A DNA stretch of 64,000 nucleotides, from contig NZ_NCSS01000006.1 of the NCBI RefSeq assembly GCF_002088935.1, positions 776,407-840,406 on the forward strand, in the 5' to 3' direction. The position numbers and the translations under genes are program-made. The notes under the pieces are model-generated. The model saw only the letters and a list, made by a program, of their open reading frames with translations. It was not told the DNA's origin and ran no database searches. Origin of the DNA: Henriciella litoralis. Its GTDB lineage: Bacteria > Pseudomonadota > Alphaproteobacteria > Caulobacterales > Hyphomonadaceae. Below are positions 34,530 through 43,962 of the stretch, piece by piece (the first letter of the stretch is position 1; every line of letters starts with the position of its first letter).

Positions 34530-35858
34530 GTGGCGGAGACATCCCTCGACAAGGCTTACAGGATGCTGACCTCCGATGATGAAGGCCGCGTGTGCCGCGA
34601 TATCCCGGAAAGCGCCTGCAATCATCAACCTCGCAACTTTTTCACCCATATCGTCTCGCTCGCGGCCACAAAGATGGCGGACGGGCTGATCGATCCTAAG
34701 CTCGTTCTGTCCTGGCTTCTCACGCAGCTCGGCTCGCCGGCGCTCTTCATCGGCCTGCTCGTACCCGTAAGGGAGTCTGGTGCGCTCCTGCCGCAACTGT
34801 TCACGGCCGCAAGCCTGAGGCACCTTCCTTTACGCAAGTGGGCCTGGACGGTCGGAAGCATCGTCCAGGGCATCGCGGCCATCTCCATCGCCATTGCCGC
34901 CCTGACGCTTGAAGGCGAAGCTGCAGGCCTTGCCATCATTCTTGCACTCGGTGTGCTTGCAATTGCGCGCAGCGTTTGTTCGGTGACCTATAAGGACGTG
35001 CTCGGCAAAACCGTTTCAAAATCCCGGCGCGGAACGGCAACGGGCACTGCGAGCTCTGTTTCGGCGCTCTTCGTGATTGTCTTCGGTGCGTTGCTGGCAA
35101 CAGGGTTTATCGGGCGGATGCCCATCGTGCTGGCCGGGATTTTTCTGGCTGGTGCGCTCTGGGTTTTCGCTGCCGCTCTGTTCTCCACACTCGAGGAAGA
35201 ACCCGGTGCCACTGAAGGCGGCGCCAATCCGCTGGCCGCGGCATTCGACAATTTCAAATTGCTGGCGACAGACGCCCAGCTGCGCCGCTTCATCGCAACA
35301 CGCGGCCTGCTCATCTCAACCGCCCTGGCGCCGCCTTTCATGGTGACGCTCGGCACATCCCAGCAATCTGGCAATGCGTGGGGCGGCCTTGGTCTATTGG
35401 TCGTTGCGTCAGCAACCGCGACGCTGCTCAGCGCCTATGTGTGGGGCCGGCTCGCGGACCGCTCCAGCCGCAAGGTTCTTATTTTCTCAGCTCTTGCAGC
35501 CACCATCGCTCTGGTCGGCACGCTTATCCTCAACGAGATGGGCCTGCTTAACGAGTCGTGGTCGCTACCGCTCATGATCTTCGCGCTGATGATCGCCTAT
35601 CAGGGCGTCCGGCTGGGGCGCTCGACGCATCTTGTCGATATGGCGACACCAGAAACGCGGGCGGCTTACACAGCCTTGTCGAATACGATTATCGGTATTC
35701 TGCTGGCGCTCGGCGGCGCGTTCAGCATCATGGCAGAGCTGACGGGTGTTCCGGCGGTTTTGGCAACGCTCGCCGGGATGAGCGCGCTCGCAATTCTCGT
35801 CGCCATTGGCCTCAGCGAGGTTCAAGACGAAGCGGATGACACCGCGTCTGACGCCTAG
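34530..35858 (+). CDS. Major facilitator superfamily transporter
   Basis: A 442-residue protein with about 11 or 12 membrane segments and the cytoplasmic loop motif GRLADRSSRKVL (MFS motif A form) near the middle. The N-terminus has some 45 soluble residues. GTG start at 34530 with AAGGAAAG upstream. The substrate cannot be assigned. Its last four bases overlap the end of the AI-2E family gene on the other strand. Confidence 0.88.
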   Translation: MAETSLDKAYRMLTSDDEGRVCRDIPESACNHQPRNFFTHIVSLAATKMADGLIDPKLVLSWLLTQLGSPALFIGLLVPVRESGALLPQLFTAASLRHLPLRKWAWTVGSIVQGIAAISIAIAALTLEGEAAGLAIILALGVLAIARSVCSVTYKDVLGKTVSKSRRGTATGTASSVSALFVIVFGALLATGFIGRMPIVLAGIFLAGALWVFAAALFSTLEEEPGATEGGANPLAAAFDNFKLLATDAQLRRFIATRGLLISTALAPPFMVTLGTSQQSGNAWGGLGLLVVASATATLLSAYVWGRLADRSSRKVLIFSALAATIALVGTLILNEMGLLNESWSLPLMIFALMIAYQGVRLGRSTHLVDMATPETRAAYTALSNTIIGILLALGGAFSIMAELTGVPAVLATLAGMSALAILVAIGLSEVQDEADDTASDA

Positions 35859-37084
35859 CTCAGCGCAGGCGCAACCCGGTCATCGTCCTCGCCCGGCTTT
35901 TCCGGATCCTCTGCCTCTTCCTCAGCCGGAACATCCATATCCTTATCGTCCAGATCGCACGCATCGGAATCGTCCATCACATCTTGCACGATCGCGGTGT
36001 CTTCATCGGTGCAAGGCCGTCGTCCTTCGAGGAAGGTATTCAACCAGCCAAGTTGCGGCGTACGCTCTGCAAACGCTGCAAGCGCGATCAACATCGGCGT
36101 CGAGAGGAACATGCCAACAAACGACCAGAGCCAGGCCCAGAAGGCGAGAGACAGGAACACGGCTACAGCGTTAAGTTTCAGGCGCCGTCCCACCGCCACA
36201 GGCGTAATAAACTGGCCCTCAATCGTGTTGATAAGCCAATATGCAAAAGGCGGTGCCAACGACATCCAGATATTATCATAAGTCACGATCCCCATCATGA
36301 AGGCGAAGAAAATCCCGACAATGGAGCCAACATAAGGGATGTAGTTCAGCGCAAAGGCTGCGACACCGAAGAAGACTGGATCGGGCATACCAAGCACCCA
36401 CATCGCCATCCCGACGACGAAGCCCAGCACCAGATTGATCGCCGTAATCGTCAGGAAATAGCGTGAGAGCTGATGCTCCATTTCCCGCGCAATCCGCACA
36501 GAATTGCGCTTGCTGGCGAGGTTCGGCATCACCTGCACCAGCTTTTCATAAAACATGTCGCCCGACGCGATCAGGAATGTTGCCAGCACCACGATCAACA
36601 TGACCTGACCGGCCACATAAGGCGTTGTCTCTGCCCAGAGGCTGAATATGCCTTCCTCACGCACAACGACCCGCTCCGGCGCATCCGGCGAGCCTTGCAT
36701 CTTTTCCAGCTGCTTGCCGGCTTCGCGCACCGGGTCCAGCACACCCGTCATCTCATTGATGCGCTGCTGCAGCTTGTTCATGATCTGCGGCTCGTCACTC
36801 AATATTGTCGAGAGCGAATTCGAGATGACAAAAAGCGTGAACACGGCGCTCAGGCAGAACGCCGTCATGATTATACCGGCAGCAATGCCCGGGCCGATCC
36901 CCATCCGGCCAAGAAACCGGCGGATCGGGCTCAGGATCAGGGCCAGCAACACTGCAAACACGACCGGTATGAAAAAAGCCTGCGCGAACGATAGCGCACC
37001 GACGGCCATCATCACAAAAAGACCAATAATGGCCCAATGCGTATAGGCACTGTCAGGCTGGCCTGATAAAAAACCCTTTTTCAA
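35855..37084 (-). CDS. AI-2E family transporter (PerM/TqsA-like)
   Basis: A 409-residue inner-membrane protein with eight or so helices. Typical parts are the N-terminal FIPVVFAVLLALILSPIRRF, the central FALNYIPYVGSIVGIFFAF and the conserved PVAVGRRLKLNAVAVFLSLA near the end. The C-terminal 50 residues are strongly acidic, an unusual tail (DDSDACDLDDKDMDVPAEEE). Members export autoinducer-2 or act as sodium/proton antiporters, so the substrate is open. Confidence 0.9.
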   Translation of the reverse strand: MKKGFLSGQPDSAYTHWAIIGLFVMMAVGALSFAQAFFIPVVFAVLLALILSPIRRFLGRMGIGPGIAAGIIMTAFCLSAVFTLFVISNSLSTILSDEPQIMNKLQQRINEMTGVLDPVREAGKQLEKMQGSPDAPERVVVREEGIFSLWAETTPYVAGQVMLIVVLATFLIASGDMFYEKLVQVMPNLASKRNSVRIAREMEHQLSRYFLTITAINLVLGFVVGMAMWVLGMPDPVFFGVAAFALNYIPYVGSIVGIFFAFMMGIVTYDNIWMSLAPPFAYWLINTIEGQFITPVAVGRRLKLNAVAVFLSLAFWAWLWSFVGMFLSTPMLIALAAFAERTPQLGWLNTFLEGRRPCTDEDTAIVQDVMDDSDACDLDDKDMDVPAEEEAEDPEKPGEDDDRVAPALS

Positions 37085-37138
37085 TCCAGTCCACCCGGTC
37101 GTCTTTGAATTATATCGACAGCGTCACTTCGTCATGAA

Positions 37139-38125
37139 ATGCCTGCTTCGCTCATCAACGAGGGGCGAGCGCGTCGGTTCCGGCTATTGGTGACGAAGTC
37201 AATCGGTGGCCTGAATGACCGGTCCCTGGACCAACTCACAGGGGACCCCTCTCGCATGGCCGCGCCTTTCCGATGGAGCTTTGCAAAACGCGAACAGCTT
37301 GGCCGCTGGCTGGAGCAGCCAACCGCAGCTTTTCGTTTGCACCGCGAGGATCTGAATGAGTTGAGAGAGACCGCCGCCCGCATCCTGGCATTCAGTGATG
37401 GTGCGGACCTCGCCTTCATCGGCCGCACACCTGAGAACTTCTATGATTATCTCTCCGGCTGTTTTGATGGCCACCTCGGCACCCCTGCCCTCTACCTCGT
37501 CCCGTTTTCCACTCGCAGCCTGATCAACTCAGACGTCGACACGATCCCGCAGCCCGCCTTCGATGGTCTCGCAGCCACACTTCGTCAGAATGGACTTGAC
37601 CCTCAGGCCCTCGCCATCTCTGAGCGTCCGCTCGCGCTGGTGGATATGGTGGCCTATGGCGGAACGATGGAAACGCTGGTGCATGTCCTTCACCGCATGG
37701 CGCGTGAGAGCGGGACAGACTGGCGCGCGGTGCAACGCCGCCTTCGCATCATTGGCCTGCGCGCGCGCACCAAGAACAGCCCGAACACCCATCGCTGGCA
37801 ACAGAAGCAGAAATGGCTGGGCCTCATCCCCGATGTCATGATCAAGAATGTTTCGGCCGCGCCGGGCTTCATCTTCCTCATCGCGAACGCCGCCGACAAG
37901 GTCACGCCAACCTACGACACGCCCCGCTGGGATGCCCCCACCGAAGGCGCGTTCACACCGAATGAAGAGCAGCTGCGCGCCATGAAGCTCGCTGCCTGGC
38001 TGTATGACCTCGGGGCGACCCGCGAGGAGCGAAACAGGCTCTCACGGCTGATCACCGCCCGGCCTGAAATGAAACAGCCCGCCACCCGCGCGCTTGTCGC
38101 CGCCCTGCGCGGCAAGCGGGCCTAG
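37139..38125 (+). CDS. Hypothetical protein with phosphoribosyltransferase-like motif
   Basis: A 328-residue cytosolic protein I do not recognise by name. ALVDMVAYGGTMETLVHVL at about residues 165-185 resembles the PRPP-binding loop of type I phosphoribosyltransferases (acidic residues, then GGT), and FIGRTPENFYDYLSG at about 93-107 resembles an N-terminal ligand loop. The C-terminal 70 residues are helical and basic. The start at 37139 has no clear ribosome site; Met40 (37256) is an alternative. Its end overlaps the RidA-like gene on the other strand by four bases. Confidence 0.75.
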   Translation: MPASLINEGRARRFRLLVTKSIGGLNDRSLDQLTGDPSRMAAPFRWSFAKREQLGRWLEQPTAAFRLHREDLNELRETAARILAFSDGADLAFIGRTPENFYDYLSGCFDGHLGTPALYLVPFSTRSLINSDVDTIPQPAFDGLAATLRQNGLDPQALAISERPLALVDMVAYGGTMETLVHVLHRMARESGTDWRAVQRRLRIIGLRARTKNSPNTHRWQQKQKWLGLIPDVMIKNVSAAPGFIFLIANAADKVTPTYDTPRWDAPTEGAFTPNEEQLRAMKLAAWLYDLGATREERNRLSRLITARPEMKQPATRALVAALRGKRA

Positions 38126-38673
38126 TCTGGAATTCGCGCCGCTTGCGCTTCGATCTCGACGCGCCAGCCCGGCCGGATCAATCCAGCAACCTCGACCACC
38201 GCCCGTGCAGGTTTGTTCGGCTGTTCTTGCGTCCCGAAGAATTGCGAATAGCCCTGCATGAAGCCGCCAAAATCCAGCCGCCCGCCGGTCGCTTCATCGC
38301 CGACCAGATAGACCCGCATCATGACGATATCGCCCAGCGACCAGCCAGCATCTTCCATCCGGGCCTGCATCTCTTTCAGCACGGTTTCGGTCTGCGCTTT
38401 GGTATCGCCATAGGCCTCGCGGCTATTGGGGTCGGCTTCGGCATCAATCGCCTGCGGAACGATGCCGCTGACATAATAGATCTCGGCGCCGGGCGGGATC
38501 ACCACGCCCATGGAAATTGGAAAGTCTGAATTCGGGATCGCGATCCGGTTGATTTCTTCTGCCGCAGCTGGCGCCGTCGCATCCGCGTCCTGTGCCACGG
38601 ATTCCGTCGCGCACGCGACAAGCGCGAGTGTCGATACGATAGCGCCAAGGCCTGCCTTGCTCATTTTTCTCAT
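38122..38673 (-). CDS. Exported RidA-family protein (lipoprotein signal)
   Basis: A 183-residue protein: lipoprotein-type signal with lipobox LVAC near residue 21 (AIVSTLALVACATES), then a RidA/YjgF domain (residues 45-180) with AQTETVLKEMQARMEDAG, DIVMMRVYLVGDE and PARAVVEVAGLIRPGWRVEI. The conserved arginine of imine-hydrolysing RidA lies in the KPARAVVEV segment. Most RidA proteins are cytosolic and lack a signal. It follows the amine oxidase gene by 11 bases, so it may clear reactive imines made by that enzyme in the periplasm. Confidence 0.88.
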   Translation of the reverse strand: MRKMSKAGLGAIVSTLALVACATESVAQDADATAPAAAEEINRIAIPNSDFPISMGVVIPPGAEIYYVSGIVPQAIDAEADPNSREAYGDTKAQTETVLKEMQARMEDAGWSLGDIVMMRVYLVGDEATGGRLDFGGFMQGYSQFFGTQEQPNKPARAVVEVAGLIRPGWRVEIEAQAARIPD

Positions 38674-38684
38674 ATGGTTTCCTC

Positions 38685-40268
38685 CTAGATTGCTCTTGTT
38701 CTTTCATGGATCTGCCCGACTGCCACGTGGGCGGACCGCACTGCCGCTTCCATCCATGCGCCAATCGGGCTGAGATGCTGTCCGGCAAAGACAACCGGGC
38801 CGTCGCCCGCCTGCACAGCCCTGATCTCTGGCGTGTCATGCTCGACCGGATCATCCGGGCCCCAGCTTTCATGCGCCCACGCCCCCTTTGAGTGCGGGAC
38901 GTGCTTCCAGTTGATGGCGACAGGCCGTTGCAACTGCGCTGACTTGCCGGGATGGATCCGCTCGACCGATGCGCGCGAGGCCTCAAACTGGCCCGCCCAG
39001 GGCATGGCTGCATACCGTTCGGCCTGATCGACAAAATTGTAAGCGCCGATGATGATGCCCTCTGGCGACTGGAAGTTCTGGCTTGGATACCAGGCAAGGT
39101 TCGCGTCCGTGTCGGCATAGGAAATGCCGCCATAAATCTGCTCATCGGTTTCCCAGAACCGTTTTGATTGCCAGGCTACCTTCCCGGCAGACTCGTAATC
39201 GAAGGACTTGATCCCGTCCTCGACAAGCTGCGAGAAATCGGTCTCGATAGACTCAATCACCGGGCAAGGCAGCGCGCAGACGCAATAGTCGGCATCGATC
39301 ACCCCGCTTGCGCCTTCCTTATGCTTGTAAGTGACGCGAACGCCCTGTTCCGTCCGCTGAATCTGGCTCACCTCCACGCCATAGCTCACATCATCGCGCA
39401 GGCGCCCGGCAAAGGCGTAAGGGATGGCATCCATCCCATCGACCGGCTGCAGCATGGTCGCCTGCTGGAACATGGTCTGGCTGAACAGCATGTTCCAGGC
39501 GAGCGCCGGATCATTCAGCAATTCAGACAGAGGGATCGGCGCACGTGCGTTGTACGGCACGTTCAGGACGGTCGGCTCAACCTCATATCCGCTCCTGTTG
39601 GACCCGGCATACGTCCCGCCATTCCCAAGCGCGCCATAGCCATTGAGAAACTCAAGCAATCGCGATTTGTCATCGGCGGTCATCTGCTGGTCCAGCGCGC
39701 CGCCCTTCGTCGCCTTAGCGAGCAGTTCACTCACCCCGCCGCGCACATCATTATCGATCTGCCGACGCTCAATCGGCTGGCCATTGCGAATTTTCGAATG
39801 CGTGAACTTCGCACTTCCGCTCTCATTCACATGGGTTTCAAGCGGAATGGAAAATTCGCGGCAATAGGCAAGCACGCCGTGATGCACCGACGGGATACGC
39901 GCTGCGCCAGCATTGAAATACTGGCCTTGCGAGAACTCGCAGCGCTGCGCTGGCAGATGGTCATGCTCCAGCAGCGTGCCGCGCCGCACCGTCCAGACCC
40001 GGCCACCCGGCCGGTTCCGGGCTTCGAGGATCGTCACCGCATAGCCCGCCTTCTTCAGCTCCCAGGCTGAAACAAGCCCCGAGATACCGCCGCCCAGAAT
40101 GACAACTCGCTTCCCCGCGCCAAGTTTCGTGTCGGCCTTGGGCGGGCCGGTATATCCCCCGGCACTTGCCACAAAGCCCAGCGCCTCCATAGCCGCATAG
40201 GCCCCGGCCACGCCCAGCACTCTGGAAAAATTCCAGATAAGATCGCGTCTTGATAAGTGTCCCGTCAT
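38685..40268 (-). CDS. Tat-exported flavin monoamine oxidase
   Basis: A 527-residue FAD-dependent amine (or L-amino acid) oxidase. The N-terminus carries a twin-arginine signal (HLSRRDLIWNF), then the FAD-binding loop GGGISGLVSAWELKKAGYAV at residues 59-78 and LEARNRPGGRVWTVRRG. The C-terminal GDGPVVFAGQHLSPIGAWME closes the FAD site. It should act in the periplasm, giving imines, hydrogen peroxide and finally ammonia. Start at 40268 behind GGGGGCG; upstream codons are unconserved. Followed by the exported RidA-like gene. Confidence 0.9.
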   Translation of the reverse strand: MTGHLSRRDLIWNFSRVLGVAGAYAAMEALGFVASAGGYTGPPKADTKLGAGKRVVILGGGISGLVSAWELKKAGYAVTILEARNRPGGRVWTVRRGTLLEHDHLPAQRCEFSQGQYFNAGAARIPSVHHGVLAYCREFSIPLETHVNESGSAKFTHSKIRNGQPIERRQIDNDVRGGVSELLAKATKGGALDQQMTADDKSRLLEFLNGYGALGNGGTYAGSNRSGYEVEPTVLNVPYNARAPIPLSELLNDPALAWNMLFSQTMFQQATMLQPVDGMDAIPYAFAGRLRDDVSYGVEVSQIQRTEQGVRVTYKHKEGASGVIDADYCVCALPCPVIESIETDFSQLVEDGIKSFDYESAGKVAWQSKRFWETDEQIYGGISYADTDANLAWYPSQNFQSPEGIIIGAYNFVDQAERYAAMPWAGQFEASRASVERIHPGKSAQLQRPVAINWKHVPHSKGAWAHESWGPDDPVEHDTPEIRAVQAGDGPVVFAGQHLSPIGAWMEAAVRSAHVAVGQIHERTRAI

Positions 40269-40382
40269 GATCGCCCCCGGCCTCTTCGAAGAGACGGTGG
40301 ACCTCCGGGACCAAAAGCACCAGCAAAATCGGGCCAGCGGAACAATCATGCCCGCCATGCCCATAAATCAGGCAAGGACGGC

Positions 40383-41483
40383 CTAATCGAAAACGACGAC
40401 CTGCCGGGCAACATTGCCCTTATTGTCCTTCAGATTCTGCAAGGCACCCGTCAGCCCCTCCATCCCGATCCGGTCGGAGACCAGATCATCGAGATGCAGC
40501 TTGTCCTGTTTGTAGAGCTCAATCAGCCGCGGGAAGTCGACCCGGAACCGGTTGGAGCCCATCACCGCGCCCTGAAGACGCTTCTCCGTCACCAGCAGCT
40601 CGATGCCCGGCACTTCAATGTTCACGCCCGGCGGGATCATCCCGATAATCGTCGAGACACCGCGCGGCCGCAGCATCATGTAGGACTGCTCAGCCGTCTG
40701 CTTCAGGCCGATACACTCAAAGGAATAGTGGACCCCGCCGCCCGTCAGCTCTTTGACCTGCTCAATCGGGTCACCATTCTTGGGATTGACGAAATCGGTC
40801 GCGCCGAACTTCTTCGCCATGGCGAGCTTCTCGTCCGAGAGGTCCACCGCGATAATCCGCGAGGCCCCGGCAATCGCCGCGCCATTGATCGTCGAGAGGC
40901 CAACCCCGCCGCACCCGATCACCGCGACGGTCGAGCCCGGCTCAACCTTCGCCGCATGAAAGACAGACCCGACGCCCGTAATCACACCGCACCCGATCAG
41001 CGCGGCCCGGTCCATCGGCATCTCCGGGTCAATCGCGCAGAGCGTGTTTTCATGCACGAGGATCTGCTCGGCAAAGGAGGACAGGTTCAGGAACTGGTTG
41101 ACCTTTTCCTTGCCAATCGACAGGCGCGGCGCCTCGGTCGCCTGGCGCTTGAACTGCTCGCCATTCACCGTGTGGCAGACCGACATATGCCCCGTCAGGC
41201 AGTATTCGCACGTTCCGCAAAACGGCGAGAGGATCGACACGACATGGTCGCCCGGCTTCACCGCCGACACCATGCTGCCCACCTCTTCGACGATACCTGC
41301 GCTCTCATGGCCGAGGATCACCGGCATCTCCGCCGGGAACGCCCCATCCCAGAAATGAACGTCCGAATGACAGACCCCCACCGCCTTCAGCCGCACAAGA
41401 ACCTCGCGCGGGCCCGGCTTGGAAATCGTCACCTCTTCAATCGACAGAGGCTTGTTCGCCTCCCGCATCACGGCAGCTTTCAT
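40383..41483 (-). CDS. Zinc-dependent alcohol dehydrogenase (class III-like)
   Basis: A 366-residue zinc alcohol dehydrogenase. Catalytic zinc ligands Cys38 (VGVCHSDVH), His59-Glu60 (ILGHESAGIV); structural zinc cysteines at 89, 92, 95 and 103 (FCGTCEYCLTGHMSVC). NAD-binding loop VIGCGGVGLSTINGA with an acidic residue after the second strand (IIAVDLSDEK), pointing to NAD. The start at 41483 follows AGGAGGA. Substrate unknown; possibly a formaldehyde-glutathione or long-chain alcohol enzyme. Confidence 0.93.
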   Translation of the reverse strand: MKAAVMREANKPLSIEEVTISKPGPREVLVRLKAVGVCHSDVHFWDGAFPAEMPVILGHESAGIVEEVGSMVSAVKPGDHVVSILSPFCGTCEYCLTGHMSVCHTVNGEQFKRQATEAPRLSIGKEKVNQFLNLSSFAEQILVHENTLCAIDPEMPMDRAALIGCGVITGVGSVFHAAKVEPGSTVAVIGCGGVGLSTINGAAIAGASRIIAVDLSDEKLAMAKKFGATDFVNPKNGDPIEQVKELTGGGVHYSFECIGLKQTAEQSYMMLRPRGVSTIIGMIPPGVNIEVPGIELLVTEKRLQGAVMGSNRFRVDFPRLIELYKQDKLHLDDLVSDRIGMEGLTGALQNLKDNKGNVARQVVVFD

Positions 41484-41650
41484 GGGGTCTTCCTCCTGTT
41501 GCGGCGCGCTCTTTTCGGCGCGTCCTTCCCTTGAACATTGGCGCACAGCCTTTGCCCTGACTAGGGGGTGCGCGAGGGAAACCATCTTTCAACTTCCGCG
41601 CAAACCGGGCTAAGGTTTGGGGCACGGGGTTCGGGCTGGAGGGACACATC

Positions 41651-43957
41651 ATGGCAGGCGGCGTGAGAGGCATCAGCCAGGAATGGTGGGACCGCTGGTG
41701 GGCGGAAGACTGGTCTTGGGAGGGACTGGCGGATCATAAATGGCAGGGCTGGGTCGTCCGTAAAAAAGGTGCCGAGCCGGAACCAGATGATCAGTATACA
41801 GGATCCGACCATCCTAATTTAGAAGAACGTTTCGGTCCGAGTGCTCGACCAGCAACGCTTCAGGATTACTGGCGCGATCAAAAGGATCAGTTGAAGGTCT
41901 GGCAAGACGCGAATGGCAAGCCCGTAAAGTATAAAGGTCGGAATTGGCGCTTTACGCCGCTACATCTTCCTTTCCTTTGGCCGGATGGAACTTGTTCGAC
42001 ACGGAACACCGACGATCCGCTCAATACGCTAGACAAGCTGATCGAAAACAAACTTTGCAATGTCGATAGTCGGGCATTTGCAAGAGGCTGGGACGACAAA
42101 ATCGACTGGCGCGCTCAGCTCCAAGGCGGCATTTTCACGGACTTTGAGATTCAACGCCTATCAGTACAGAAGCAGACAAGAACGCTGCGCTCGAAACTCG
42201 CCATCTGCTGTGACTCTTGTGCGTTTGTTGGTCTTGCCTCCTTCAATTCTGCTGATTTTTTCGGACTGACCTCTTTCGACGATGCAACTTTTGCCCAGAA
42301 CGCCGAATTCAGCGAGGCTTCATTCGCAGGTCCTGCTTGGTTCACCAACGCTGCATTTGCTGGCAGCGCCGTTTTCAGCAAAGCAACATTTTCCGGTGGG
42401 GCTTGGTTTGCCAGCACCACTATCTCGGGAAGCGCATGGTTCGACGCTTCAACGTTTGCCTCGCGCGCCACATTCGACTCTGCTGTATTCGCCGGAGACG
42501 CCTTTTTTAGTGAAGCTTACTTTGCCCGGGATGCATGGTTTGAAGACACCAAGTTTGGCGACGACGGATGGTTCATCGACGCCTTCTTTGGAGGGGAAGC
42601 CTCTTTTGATAGAGCTAGGTTTGCCGGTAGCGCCGGATTCAACAAGGCCGCCTTTAGAGGGGAGGCCTCGTTCGACCAAACAAATTTCACTTGGGACGCT
42701 TGGTTTATTGAGGCCGCTTTCGCCCAACTTTCGTGGTTCACAGATGCCACCTTTGCAAAGGATACATCGTTTAGCGAAGCCACCTTTCTCAGAGAAGTAT
42801 GGTTCGAAGAGGCCGCCTTCATTGGCGATACTTCGTTCGAAGATGCGCAGTTTGTCGGCCCCGCATATTTCAATGGCAAGAGCGCTAGCGTCATAACAGA
42901 CAGCGCTATCGGTACTGTTACAACTGATGCATCAACCGGCAATTTTGATATCAACTTTCCTTCACAGCCTAGCTGGGTTTCAAAGCGGTCTTTTACAAAT
43001 GTCAGCTTCGCAAGCACACTTTTCCTTGAAGAGGTTTTTTTCGATAATCGCGACTTTCATTCGCAAACTTCATTTGAAAACAGTGTCTTTCTGCGACCTG
43101 TAGCCTTTCACGACAGTAAACTTCATCGCGGCATTTCGTTTCGAAGTAGTTATCTGCGCGGCGCCATGAACCGCGAGTTGGAGCCGGACAAAAAATTATC
43201 GAAAGCGTTGACGAACAGCTGGCATCAGGGACTACGCCGCTTACACGCAGCGGAACAAAAAGCTGCGGTAGGAAAAGGTAATGACAAAGACGAGCCGTTC
43301 CCGAAGTTCGAAAGCTGGAAGCAGAAATTCCTTAAAGTCCGCCAAGAAAAAAACGTCGAATTCGAAGCCAAAGCCGATTCCGAGCGCTCGGAATATTATG
43401 GCGAACTGGAAGACTGCTACCGCACACTGAAGCAAATCATGGAAGAACGGCGAGATCGCTCGCAAGAGGCGCGCTTCTTCAAGCTTGAGCTGAAAGCCCG
43501 TCGCAAGCGGCGCGACGAACACGTCCTTATGTGGGAACGTATATTCTCAGACGTCTACGGCGCAATCTCGGATTTCGGCACATCGATCATCCGGCCCGTC
43601 ATCTGGATCGCAGGATCAGTCCTCACCTTCGCTATCCTCTACTGGTGCATGGGCAACGCCTATTCCCTGCCGCCAACGGCTTCGAGCTGGGGCGAGGCTT
43701 TGTCGTATTCCTTTGGCCGCGTGCTGCCCTTTGGCCCATGGGCCGGGGCGGAGCCGTGCACCCTGCCCGGTCGGCTGATGGAACTTACCCCGCCGCATGA
43801 TGCCCCGTCCTGCGCGCTGCAGAACGGGGTCGATTACACTTTGCGGCCGGGCACACCGATCATCTTCCAGCTTATCGCCTCGGCTCAGTCGCTCTTCGCG
43901 CTCATTCTGGTCTTCCTCTCCGGTCTCGCCGTGCGCCGGAAGTTCCAGATCAACTAG
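41651..43957 (+). CDS. Pentapeptide-repeat protein with C-terminal two-helix channel-like domain
   Basis: A 768-residue membrane protein. Residues 1-190 are Trp-rich and unassigned. Residues about 192-407 and 440-505 are pentapeptide repeats with Phe at the centre (AXFXX; for example SFAGPAWFTNAAFAGSAVF), which should form a right-handed beta helix. Residues about 510-645 are charged helix. Two membrane segments (about 648-668 and 738-760) enclose 70 residues. The region SLSYSFGRV-like between them lies where a pore loop would sit but lacks the TVGYG potassium filter. Base composition over 41.8-43.5 kb is more AT-rich than the neighbours, a sign of transfer. Confidence 0.82.
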   Translation: MAGGVRGISQEWWDRWWAEDWSWEGLADHKWQGWVVRKKGAEPEPDDQYTGSDHPNLEERFGPSARPATLQDYWRDQKDQLKVWQDANGKPVKYKGRNWRFTPLHLPFLWPDGTCSTRNTDDPLNTLDKLIENKLCNVDSRAFARGWDDKIDWRAQLQGGIFTDFEIQRLSVQKQTRTLRSKLAICCDSCAFVGLASFNSADFFGLTSFDDATFAQNAEFSEASFAGPAWFTNAAFAGSAVFSKATFSGGAWFASTTISGSAWFDASTFASRATFDSAVFAGDAFFSEAYFARDAWFEDTKFGDDGWFIDAFFGGEASFDRARFAGSAGFNKAAFRGEASFDQTNFTWDAWFIEAAFAQLSWFTDATFAKDTSFSEATFLREVWFEEAAFIGDTSFEDAQFVGPAYFNGKSASVITDSAIGTVTTDASTGNFDINFPSQPSWVSKRSFTNVSFASTLFLEEVFFDNRDFHSQTSFENSVFLRPVAFHDSKLHRGISFRSSYLRGAMNRELEPDKKLSKALTNSWHQGLRRLHAAEQKAAVGKGNDKDEPFPKFESWKQKFLKVRQEKNVEFEAKADSERSEYYGELEDCYRTLKQIMEERRDRSQEARFFKLELKARRKRRDEHVLMWERIFSDVYGAISDFGTSIIRPVIWIAGSVLTFAILYWCMGNAYSLPPTASSWGEALSYSFGRVLPFGPWAGAEPCTLPGRLMELTPPHDAPSCALQNGVDYTLRPGTPIIFQLIASAQSLFALILVFLSGLAVRRKFQIN

Positions 43958-43962
43958 GCCCC

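Noticed and set aside
40257..41534. 425-codon plus-strand open frame
   Set aside because: Shadow of the zinc alcohol dehydrogenase; Arg/His/Asp-rich with no domain.
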